Made by a program: the position numbers and the translations under genes. A stretch of 64,000 nt of DNA from Romboutsia_C sp015668195 (lineage in GTDB: Bacteria > Bacillota > Clostridia > Peptostreptococcales > Peptostreptococcaceae): the NCBI RefSeq assembly GCF_015668195.1, contig NZ_JADPFC010000002.1, positions 372,001 to 436,000 on the forward strand, in the 5' to 3' direction. The notes under the pieces were generated by a model. The model had not been told where the DNA came from, did no database searches, and saw nothing but the letters and a program-made list of their open reading frames with translations. Shown here piece after piece: positions 34,677 to 42,168 of the stretch; position 1 is the first letter of the stretch, and every line of letters starts with the position of its first letter.

Positions 34677-35465
34677 TTATATTAACTTTAACTCCTTAAG
34701 CTTATTTACTAATTTTTCACTTATTTCTTCACTACTTCCTCTTAAAACTTCTTTTTTATTATTAGAAGTTGGAGGGAATATTCTTAATACTTGAGTTGGT
34801 GAACCATTAAGTCCATAATTGTTTTCATCTTGATCCTCAAAATCACTTAAGCTATACATAGGTATTTCTCTATCTTTAGTGTCTAACTTTAATTTAAAAG
34901 AAGGTAATCTTGGCTCATATATGCCCTTTTCAACAGTTATTAGGCATGGATAATTTATTTCACATTCTTCTAATGTATTTGGCATATCACACTCAACTAC
35001 TATACTTTTATCTTTAATTTCTATTATTTTAGTTACATTTGTAATATGCGGTATATTTAAAAATTCAGCTATTTCTGGTCCAACTTGAGCTGTATCTCCA
35101 TCAGTAGTTTGCTTTCCACATATTATTAAATCTGGATTTCCTACTTTTTTTATACCTTGAGATAATGTATAGGAAGTTGCAAGTACATCAGCACCTGCAA
35201 ATTTTCTATCACTAAGTATAGCTCCCTCATCTACTCCCATCATAAAACTTTCTTCTACAATTTGTTTTGCTTGTGGTGGTCCCATTGTTAATACCTTTAA
35301 AATTGCACCCTTTTTTTCTTTTATTTTAAGTGCTGTTTCTAATGCATATAAATCATATGGATTCATTTTAGAATCTATACCATCTCTTTTAAGCACACCT
35401 GTTTTTTCATCTACTTCAACTTCAGAAGTTCCTGGAACTTGCTTAATACATGTTAAAATTTCCAT
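34677..35465 (-). CDS. lctB: Electron transfer flavoprotein beta subunit (LctB)
   Basis: A 262-aa EtfB, starting MEILTCIKQVPGTSEVEVDE, with VLTMGPPQAKQIVEESFMMG and LIICGKQTTDGDTAQVGPEI. The last segment forms the binding loop for the bifurcating FAD in Etf proteins of this group, unlike classical EtfB which binds AMP there. It pairs with the EtfA next door and with the lactate dehydrogenase subunit. Sixteen bases separate it from larA. Confidence 0.9.
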   Translation of the reverse strand: MEILTCIKQVPGTSEVEVDEKTGVLKRDGIDSKMNPYDLYALETALKIKEKKGAILKVLTMGPPQAKQIVEESFMMGVDEGAILSDRKFAGADVLATSYTLSQGIKKVGNPDLIICGKQTTDGDTAQVGPEIAEFLNIPHITNVTKIIEIKDKSIVVECDMPNTLEECEINYPCLITVEKGIYEPRLPSFKLKLDTKDREIPMYSLSDFEDQDENNYGLNGSPTQVLRIFPPTSNNKKEVLRGSSEEISEKLVNKLKELKLI

Positions 35466-35481
35466 ACTTTATCCCCCTTAT

Positions 35482-36756
35482 CTATTTAACTATTACAGAT
35501 ACTCCATCAGGAATAACTACAACCTTTGAATCCCTTCCCTTTATATTAAATGCCATATTTAAAGCCTCTTCAAAGTTTGATGCATGCTTCATATGCATAT
35601 TCTCTATCATATCTTTATCACACATATCTGTTACCATTATTACAGTGTAATTTTCAAGTATTCTAGCTAATATTTGAAACTCCCATTGATCTGGTACAGT
35701 ATCTCCTCTACTTACCTTTCTTACCTTTTCTAAAACTTCTTTTGGTGATTTAGCATTTGCTATATTATCATAAAAAGATTGACCTCCATGACCATCATTG
35801 CAGGCAGATATCATAATTATTACTCCACCTTCATTACATGTAGCCTCTGCTGCAGTCATTCCTTTTACAGACTGATATATGTTTTGATCAAGCGGATACC
35901 CTCCATTAGTACTAACAACTATATCAGCTTTATGAGATTTAACTTTAGATAACTCTGTTACAAATTCACATCCTTTTTTATGTGCTTTTTCTACATCTCC
36001 AGCAAAAGATGCTATAACATTTTTATCTTGATCTATTACAACATTTAGTATGAAAGCAAGCTTTGATACTTTAGCTGCATATACCATATCCTCGTGAATA
36101 GGATTATTTTTTAATGTTCCAGTTCTGGCATTTTTATTATCTATAAAATCACTACAGTGGTTATACATTATAGTTTTTGCTGATGCTATACCTGGTAATA
36201 TACTTTTTCTACCTCCTGAAAAACCTGCAAAAAAGTGAGGTTCTATAAAACCTTCTGCTATTAATAAATCTGCTTCTTTAACTAATTTATTTAGATATAA
36301 ATCTCCACCAGATGGCAATACTCCCATTTTTTCCATCTGTGAATCATCTGTTGATATATGCATTATTATTTCTTCATTTTCTACTATTTCCTCACCCATT
36401 TTATAAATTAATTCTTCTTTTGTACTTTCTCTATGAAACCCTGTAGCAATTAATATTTTTATACTTGCATCTTTATTTACTTTTCTTATTCTTTTTAAAA
36501 TTATTGGCATAGTAACTTTACTTGGTACAGGTCTTGTGTGATCACTAGTTATTATGACTATACTTTTTTTATCTCTTGCTAATTCCTCCAGTTTCTTAGA
36601 GCCTATTGGATTATCTAATGAATTTTCTACTATTTCTCCTTGAGTGTTATTGACTTTATATGTATGTGCTTTAGATTGAAGTGTCATTACGAAATTTTCA
36701 TCTGGAATATTTAAAATCATTCCCTCTTTAGAATACGGAACTTTTAAAGTAGGCAT
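35482..36756 (-). CDS. larA: Lactate racemase LarA (nickel-pincer enzyme)
   Basis: A 424-aa LarA/DUF2088 protein. Conserved TSDHTRPVPSKV (first catalytic His), EPHFFAGFSGGRKSILPG (second His and the Lys that carries the nickel-pincer nucleotide) and TIMYNHCSD (nickel-ligand His) align with the residues known from Lactobacillus LarA. It interconverts L- and D-lactate, letting one dehydrogenase use both isomers. Cofactor-making larB, larC and larE are not in this window, so activity depends on copies elsewhere. Another LarA-family racemase substrate is possible, but the permease and dehydrogenase context points to lactate. Confidence 0.85.
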   Translation of the reverse strand: MPTLKVPYSKEGMILNIPDENFVMTLQSKAHTYKVNNTQGEIVENSLDNPIGSKKLEELARDKKSIVIITSDHTRPVPSKVTMPIILKRIRKVNKDASIKILIATGFHRESTKEELIYKMGEEIVENEEIIMHISTDDSQMEKMGVLPSGGDLYLNKLVKEADLLIAEGFIEPHFFAGFSGGRKSILPGIASAKTIMYNHCSDFIDNKNARTGTLKNNPIHEDMVYAAKVSKLAFILNVVIDQDKNVIASFAGDVEKAHKKGCEFVTELSKVKSHKADIVVSTNGGYPLDQNIYQSVKGMTAAEATCNEGGVIIMISACNDGHGGQSFYDNIANAKSPKEVLEKVRKVSRGDTVPDQWEFQILARILENYTVIMVTDMCDKDMIENMHMKHASNFEEALNMAFNIKGRDSKVVVIPDGVSVIVK

Positions 36757-36774
36757 ATTTTCCCCCTTATATTT

Positions 36775-38328
36775 TTATATCTTTAAATAACTTCCAAAAT
36801 AAACTAATACTCCTAATATTACTACATATACTAAACAAAACTTAAGAGTTGAGTTTAATATTTTACCTTCTTTTCCTATTAACCCTGTAGCAGATGTTGC
36901 TATAGCTATACTTTGAGGCGATATCATTTTTCCGGCTGTTGCCCCTGCAGTATTTGCTGCTGCTATCCAATATGGGTCTATTCCTAGAGATGTAGCTGAT
37001 TGAGATTGTAATCCCCCAAACAATATATTTGCTGATGTGTCACTACCTGTTACAAATGTACCTATTGAGCCTAAAAGTGGTGATATTACAGGATAAAATG
37101 ATCCAGTTATTGCACTTAGCCCAAAAGATATTGATGCTGTCATTGTGCTGTAAGACATAAGTTTTGATATAGCAACTATAGATGTTATAGTTATAAAAGA
37201 TTTAGATAACTGTTTTACAGTTCTTATAAATACATTTATCATGGTAGATACTTTTACTCTTTGTATTAATCCACCTATGAATGTAGCAACTATTATTACA
37301 ATACCTGGTGTATTTATCCATATAAATTCAGTTGTTGCTGCTCCTTCTCCTGTGTATATTTTAAATTGACTTGTAAATCTAGCTAAAAATTCATTTATAG
37401 ATGGGAACAATGGACTTGCTGCTAAAATTAAAACACATAGTAATATGTATGGAAGCCAAGCTAATATACCCTCTTTTGTACTTACACTGACTTTTGATGC
37501 TACGCTTCCTTTTATGCTATTTTCTTCTTCTGATATATCTTTTCTTTTATTCATTGCTTTTGCCATAAGAATTGTAATTAACATACTACATAAACTTCCT
37601 ATAAGAGCAGGTAATTCAGCTCCTAGATATTTTGCTATAAATATTTGAGGTAATGCAAATGCTAACCCTGATGCTAAGGTTATTAAAAATACTCCTTTTA
37701 ATGCTTTAAGGCTTTTCTTAGTTAAAATTACTAATACAAAAGGTATTACTATTATGAATGGTGCTAATTGAATTGCTGTTAAATAACTTAATCTCATTAC
37801 GTCTAGCCCCGTCACTGATGCTAATGTACTTACAGGTATACCTATTGCTCCAAAAGCAGTTGGTACTGTATTAGCTATAAGACATATTATAGCTGCAAAT
37901 ATGGGATTAAATCCTAAAGATGCTAATATACTTGCTGGTATTGCAACTGCTGTGCCATATCCTGCAACAGCTTCTAAAAATCCACCAAATCCCCAAGCTA
38001 ATATAAGTACTTGTATTCTGTCATCTGTTGTAATACTAGATAGCATTTGTTTCATAGTATCCATAGTTTTAGTTTCAACTGCTAAATTATAAGTAAATAG
38101 CGCTGCAACTATAACTAAAAGAATTGGCCATAATGCAACTAATACTCCTTCTATGGATGCCGTAACCGCATCTACAAATGGCATTTTCCAAAATACCATA
38201 GCTATAATAAATGTTAATATAACTGTTGCAAAGCAGGTTTTATGTGCTGGTAGTTTCATTATCCCTAAAGATGCAATTAACCATATTATCGGTATTATAG
38301 CTATTAAAAATAATACATACTCGTTCAT
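36775..38328 (-). CDS. lctP: L-lactate permease (LctP/LldP family)
   Basis: A 517-aa polytopic membrane protein with about 13-14 hydrophobic segments of the LctP family, proton-coupled lactate/glycolate importers. Characteristic parts: FGGFLEAVAGYGTAVAIPAS, ANTVPTAFGAIGIPVSTL, GTFVTGSDTSANILFGGLQ and NTAGATAGKMISPQSIAIA. ATG 38326-38328 lies six bases from AGGAGG and is preferred to TTG 38329-38331. First gene of the lactate operon, directly behind an operator-promoter region. Confidence 0.93.
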   Translation of the reverse strand: MNEYVLFLIAIIPIIWLIASLGIMKLPAHKTCFATVILTFIIAMVFWKMPFVDAVTASIEGVLVALWPILLVIVAALFTYNLAVETKTMDTMKQMLSSITTDDRIQVLILAWGFGGFLEAVAGYGTAVAIPASILASLGFNPIFAAIICLIANTVPTAFGAIGIPVSTLASVTGLDVMRLSYLTAIQLAPFIIVIPFVLVILTKKSLKALKGVFLITLASGLAFALPQIFIAKYLGAELPALIGSLCSMLITILMAKAMNKRKDISEEENSIKGSVASKVSVSTKEGILAWLPYILLCVLILAASPLFPSINEFLARFTSQFKIYTGEGAATTEFIWINTPGIVIIVATFIGGLIQRVKVSTMINVFIRTVKQLSKSFITITSIVAISKLMSYSTMTASISFGLSAITGSFYPVISPLLGSIGTFVTGSDTSANILFGGLQSQSATSLGIDPYWIAAANTAGATAGKMISPQSIAIATSATGLIGKEGKILNSTLKFCLVYVVILGVLVYFGSYLKI

Positions 38329-38378
38329 CAAGTACCTCCTATATATTATATTTTATGTCGGTAACTTGAATGATGGTC

Positions 38379-38393
38379 AGTGGTATTACCACT
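38379..38393. promoter_or_regulatory. FadR-type operator of the lactate operon
   Basis: A perfect 15-base palindrome AGTGGTATTACCACT containing TGGTATTACCA, which fits the TGGTNNNACCA core bound by FadR-subfamily GntR regulators such as LldR. It lies 11 bases after the -10 of the predicted lctP promoter. The GntR gene is the next gene upstream. Confidence 0.65.
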
Positions 38394-38403
38394 TATATTT
38401 TAT

Positions 38404-38432
38404 ATAATATAAGATATATTTATAAACCGCAA
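38404..38432 (-). promoter_or_regulatory. Promoter of the lactate operon
   Basis: Minus strand -35 TTGCGG (38427-38432), 17-base spacer, -10 TATTAT (38404-38409). The operator follows just downstream, fitting repression. Confidence 0.5.
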
Positions 38433-38456
38433 TAATTGATTGAAAATTAACAATTT

Positions 38457-39173
38457 TCAACCAATAGTTTTTATATAGCTTTCTCTTATATTTTCCATAT
38501 GTCTTTTCATCTCCTCATAAGCTAATATCGGATCATTTTTACTTATTCCTTCATATATTCTTCTGTGATTTTCAAATAACAGCTCTTCATCTCTATAATT
38601 CTCTATAATTTTTTCTCTTGCATCCTCTATAAACCTTTTAAATAATTTAGACGACGTTATAAATACACTTTCTATAAGATAATTTTTGCTTATAGATGCT
38701 ATTTTATTGTGAAATCTTTGATCAAGTTGGATTATTTTCTTACTATTGTATTTTTTAACGCTATTTTCTTTCCTCATTGCATCTATTATGTTTTTTAACT
38801 CTTTACAATCTTCTTTTGTTGCTTTTATTGCTGCTATTTTTACAGTTTGTAATTCTAACACCTCTCTTAATTCCAATACATTTTGCCATGTACCTTCATT
38901 TAATTTAAATACCATAGATAGAGGTTCTATTAGTGACTTTTCTATATTAGTACATATAAAGTTTCCATCACCTTGTTTACTTTCAACTACCCCCATAGTC
39001 TCTAATACTCTTATCGCTTCTCTAATAGATGTTCTACTTACACTCATCTGCTCTGATAGTTCTCTTTCTGATGGTAGCTTATCTCCTTTTTTTAATTCCC
39101 CGTTTAATATTTTATCTTGTATTTGCTCTATTACAAGTTCATAAACTTTCTTATTTGAAATATTAACAAACAT
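38457..39173 (-). CDS. GntR/FadR family regulator of lactate use
   Basis: A 238-aa FadR-subfamily regulator. Winged helix-turn-helix at about 8-75 (KKGDKLPSERELSEQMSVSR, TSIREAIRVLETMGVVESKQ) and an FCD ligand domain with the metal-binding set DQRFHNKIA, ENHRRIYEGI and MKRHMENIRESY. It is 126 bp ahead of the lactate permease, in the same direction, with a TGGTNNNACCA site between, so it most likely controls the operon in response to lactate (LldR/LctR-like). A TTGAAAATT hairpin at 38440-38460 overlaps its stop codon but lacks a T run. Confidence 0.88.
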   Translation of the reverse strand: MFVNISNKKVYELVIEQIQDKILNGELKKGDKLPSERELSEQMSVSRTSIREAIRVLETMGVVESKQGDGNFICTNIEKSLIEPLSMVFKLNEGTWQNVLELREVLELQTVKIAAIKATKEDCKELKNIIDAMRKENSVKKYNSKKIIQLDQRFHNKIASISKNYLIESVFITSSKLFKRFIEDAREKIIENYRDEELLFENHRRIYEGISKNDPILAYEEMKRHMENIRESYIKTIG

Positions 39174-39275
39174 GATATCCCCCTTAAATTTATATTATTT
39201 ATGTATTTTTTCTCATATATATCCACTTCTTTAAATATACTTGTCTTATACTATATATTTTATTAGGTGATGCTT

Positions 39276-40475
39276 ATGAAGAAAAGAAAAATTATATGTT
39301 TTTTTGTTCCTATATGTATCGTTTTATTAATTATACTTGGAATAATTATTTTTCCTAACGATTCCTTAGAAGCTGCTAAGGAAGGCATAGAAATTTGGAC
39401 CACAATACTAATACCTTCTTTACTTCCATTTATTATAGGTGCAAACTTGATTGTTGATTTAAAAATCGTCGATATAATTGGATTTATAATAAACCCTTTT
39501 ACTAAGTTTATCTTTAATGTTTCTGGAAAAAGTGCCTTAGTCTTTCTTGTATCAACAGTTTCTGGATATCCTGTAGGTGCAAAACTTGCCTCAGAGCTTA
39601 GACTTAATTCTCAAATTTCTAAGGATGAAGGCCAAAGGCTAATTTCTTTTTGCTCTACATCTGGTCCACTATTTATAATAGGTGCTGTAGCGACTGGTAT
39701 GTTTAAAAACCCTAACCTTGGATATTTAATGATTATTTGTCATTACTTAGGTTCTATATCTATAGGATTGTTTTTTAGAGGTTACGGTAAAGATATTATT
39801 TCTAGTTCGTCTATCTCCTTAAAAACTAATATTAAAAATACAATAAATACTCGTTACTCTAATGGTCAAGGTTTTTTTGTTCTCTTTGGAAATGCTGTAA
39901 ATAGTGGTGTTAATACACTACTTATGATTGGTGGTTTTGTAATAGTATTTTCAGTAATTTTTAAGGTACTTACATTATTTAAAATAGTTGATGTTATTGC
40001 TTTTGTCCTATATATTCCTCTATCTCTTTTAGGATTTACAAAAGAACTTTGTTACGGTCTTATAAGTGGCTTGTTTGAAATGACTATAGGTTGTAATAAA
40101 ATATCATCTGTTTCTAATGTTTCAGAGGCTTTAAAAGCGTCTCTAGCTAGTTTTTTAATAGGTTTTAGTGGTATCTCTATACTTGCCCAATGTTGTACCT
40201 TTATATCAAAAACAGATATTAACGTACCTATATACATATTAAGTAAATTTTTTCATGGAATTATATCAGGGATTCTTACATTTTTACTATACCCTTTAAT
40301 AGAATCAATTTCACTTGTGTCTAATTTCTCTAGTACTTATAACTATATATACCATGGTAGTGTATCTAATTTTTATTTATCTAATTACAGTACAGTACTT
40401 TTAACAATATTTATAGTTTATATTTTAAATCTTCTTTCAAGGCTAGAAAAGGTCGCTATAAAAAAAGAAAGCTAA
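39276..40475 (+). CDS. ylbJ: Sporulation integral membrane protein YlbJ
   Basis: A 399-aa polytopic membrane protein with eight or more hydrophobic segments. KEGIEIWTTILIPSLLPFII, STVSGYPVGAKLASEL and SFCSTSGPLFIIGAVATG match YlbJ, a nucleoside-recognition/gate-domain relative needed for spore development in Bacillus. ATG 39276-39278 is six bases from AGGTG; GTG 39267 is upstream but overlaps that ribosome site. Plus strand, converging on the coiled-coil gene at 40502. Confidence 0.9.
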   Translation: MKKRKIICFFVPICIVLLIILGIIIFPNDSLEAAKEGIEIWTTILIPSLLPFIIGANLIVDLKIVDIIGFIINPFTKFIFNVSGKSALVFLVSTVSGYPVGAKLASELRLNSQISKDEGQRLISFCSTSGPLFIIGAVATGMFKNPNLGYLMIICHYLGSISIGLFFRGYGKDIISSSSISLKTNIKNTINTRYSNGQGFFVLFGNAVNSGVNTLLMIGGFVIVFSVIFKVLTLFKIVDVIAFVLYIPLSLLGFTKELCYGLISGLFEMTIGCNKISSVSNVSEALKASLASFLIGFSGISILAQCCTFISKTDINVPIYILSKFFHGIISGILTFLLYPLIESISLVSNFSSTYNYIYHGSVSNFYLSNYSTVLLTIFIVYILNLLSRLEKVAIKKES

Positions 40476-40494
40476 CACTTTCTTTTTTTATAGC
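40455..40494. terminator. Bidirectional terminator of ylbJ / coiled-coil gene
   Basis: A perfect 17-pair stem GCTATAAAAAAAGAAAG / CTTTCTTTTTTTATAGC with a six-base loop. The ylbJ stop codon is in the loop, and runs of A and T serve both strands. Confidence 0.85.
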
Positions 40495-40501
40495 ATTTAT
40501 A

Positions 40502-41026
40502 TTATTGTTCTGGATTTAACTCTAATCTATCTCTTGATACTTCTTCTAGTAAATCCTTTATATTATGTTCTAAACTTAAAAGTACATTGTCAGCATACTC
40601 TATAGATCCAAGTCTTATTTCACCTGCTATTCTTTCTGCTCTTGCTATCATTTCTTTAGCTTGTAATTCTGCTTTTTGAATAGGTTCACTTGATTCTAAG
40701 TAAGCATTTAAAATTTCATCAGAATTTTTCTTTAACTCTTCTACTTTTTCATTGTACTCATCTTGTATTCTTTGTGCTTCTTTTTTAGCTTGTTCCACTA
40801 ATTCTTGTGCTTCTATTTTTGCATCATTTATTATTTTGTGTCTTTCTTTATTAATCCATGTTGCTTGCTTTACTTCTTCTGGAACTAATGATTTTATTTC
40901 ACCTATAACACCTAATACTTCATTTTTATCTATACCAGACTTTTGAGAAAAAGGTATTGAAGATGCATTATTTATCATACTTTCTAATTCATCTAACAAT
41001 TCAATTATTTCTAAATCTACATACAT
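40502..41026 (-). CDS. Coiled-coil protein, ATP synthase subunit b-like
   Basis: A 174-aa soluble protein without membrane segment. The N-terminus MYVDLEIIELLDELESMINN is followed by a long Lys/Glu/Ala coiled coil (about 55-150) rich in EAQELVEQAKKEAQRIQDEY. The pattern resembles F-ATPase subunit b stalks and DivIVA-type helices, and clostridial homologues are often called 'ATPase'; nothing catalytic is visible. It precedes coaD by two bases, in the coaD-rsmD-recG transcript. Function unknown; scaffold at membrane or division site would be a guess. Confidence 0.8.
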   Translation of the reverse strand: MYVDLEIIELLDELESMINNASSIPFSQKSGIDKNEVLGVIGEIKSLVPEEVKQATWINKERHKIINDAKIEAQELVEQAKKEAQRIQDEYNEKVEELKKNSDEILNAYLESSEPIQKAELQAKEMIARAERIAGEIRLGSIEYADNVLLSLEHNIKDLLEEVSRDRLELNPEQ

Positions 41027-41028
41027 AG

Positions 41029-41526
41029 TTACTTCCCCCTATTGGTTTTTCTTTTAAGTTCTTCTAATACAACTTCTGGAACTAAGTTTTTTATATCTGC
41101 ATCAAAGTTTAATACTTCCTTTATTAACGAGGAACTTATAAATGAATACTTTGGATTAGTTGCTAATATTACAGTTTCAATATTAGGATTTAATTCTTTA
41201 TTCATGTGAGCCATTTGTAGTTCATACTCAACATCAGTACCATTTCTAATTCCTCTTACTAAAGTATCTATACCATGTTCTTCACAATAGTTTACTAAAA
41301 GTCCATTAAAGCTTACTATTTTTATATTATCAAGATGATTAGTACATTTTTCTATAAGTTCTACTCTTTCTTCAAAAGTGAACATTCCCTTTTTGTTAGG
41401 ATTATGAAGCACCCCTATTTGCAACTCATCAAATATTTTAGAAGCTCTACATATTATATCTAAGTGTCCATTAGTTATTGGATCAAAGCTTCCTGCAAAT
41501 ATAGCTTTTCTTATTTTTTTATTCAT
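41029..41526 (-). CDS. coaD: Pantetheine-phosphate adenylyltransferase
   Basis: A 165-aa nucleotidyltransferase making dephospho-CoA from phosphopantetheine and ATP. RKAIFAGSFDPITNGHLDII has the HxGH-type GHLD motif; FNGLLVNYCEEHG, LVRGIRNGTDVEYELQMAHM and PKYSFISSSLIKEV (ISSS motif) complete the active site. Forms a CoA-pathway pair with coaBC at 61229. Confidence 0.97.
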   Translation of the reverse strand: MNKKIRKAIFAGSFDPITNGHLDIICRASKIFDELQIGVLHNPNKKGMFTFEERVELIEKCTNHLDNIKIVSFNGLLVNYCEEHGIDTLVRGIRNGTDVEYELQMAHMNKELNPNIETVILATNPKYSFISSSLIKEVLNFDADIKNLVPEVVLEELKRKTNRGK

Positions 41527-41576
41527 ATTTTTGCTTAGTCCTCCATTTTAACATTGATATTAGGATTTTTTATATT

Positions 41577-42128
41577 CTATTTTAACTTATAAAATGTTAA
41601 AGTTGTATTCCCATACTTTTTATCTCTACTTTTTTCTAAACTGCCTATTTCTTCTGGGAATTTATCTTTAGTATCATGTTCGACTATAATTATACCATCT
41701 TCTTTAAGTATATTTGCATTATCTATTTTTTCAAGAGCATCAATAAACATGTCTTTATAATATGGAGGATCCATAAATATAACATCAAATTTATTATTTT
41801 TTATTTTAAGCTTACTTATAGCATCCTTGAAATCTAAGTTTAAAACTTCACTTTCATTTTCAAATCTAGCTTTCTTTATATTGGATTTTACCAAAGCTAT
41901 ACTCTCTCTACTTACATCCACAAAGGTACATTTTGAAGCACCTCTAGATAAACACTCTATTCCTAAAGAACCAGTTCCAGCAAATAAGTCTAATATATTA
42001 CTTTCCATCATATATGGATTTATCATATTAAATAATGACTCTTTAACTCTATCTGTTGTTGGTCTTACATCTTCATTTTTAGGAGTATTTAACTTTAATC
42101 CTCTTACTTTTCCTGATATTACTCTCAA
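41577..42128 (-). CDS. rsmD: 16S rRNA (guanine966-N2)-methyltransferase RsmD
   Basis: A 183-aa SAM enzyme. Start MRVISGKVRGLKL, RPTTDRVKESLFNMI, motif I LDLFAGTGSLGIECLSRGA, and catalytic DPPY in FDVIFMDPPYYKD. TTG 42126-42128 is the start: GAGGTG lies eight bases upstream and family proteins begin MRVISG. coaD follows after 50 bases, the usual rsmD-coaD pair. Confidence 0.95.
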   Translation of the reverse strand: MRVISGKVRGLKLNTPKNEDVRPTTDRVKESLFNMINPYMMESNILDLFAGTGSLGIECLSRGASKCTFVDVSRESIALVKSNIKKARFENESEVLNLDFKDAISKLKIKNNKFDVIFMDPPYYKDMFIDALEKIDNANILKEDGIIIVEHDTKDKFPEEIGSLEKSRDKKYGNTTLTFYKLK

Positions 42129-42168
42129 CGTACCTTCACCTCATTGTATATTTTAGCATAATTTTATA

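Noticed and set aside
38440..38460. Hairpin TTGAAAATT / AATTTTCAA as terminator of the GntR gene
   Set aside because: No T run follows, and the arms overlap the stop codon; kept only as a remark under the regulator.
38746..39144. Plus-strand 132-codon frame over the GntR regulator
   Set aside because: Antisense to a regulator with an intact DNA-binding domain; hydrophobic Ser/Leu/Phe-rich translation arises from reversed codons.
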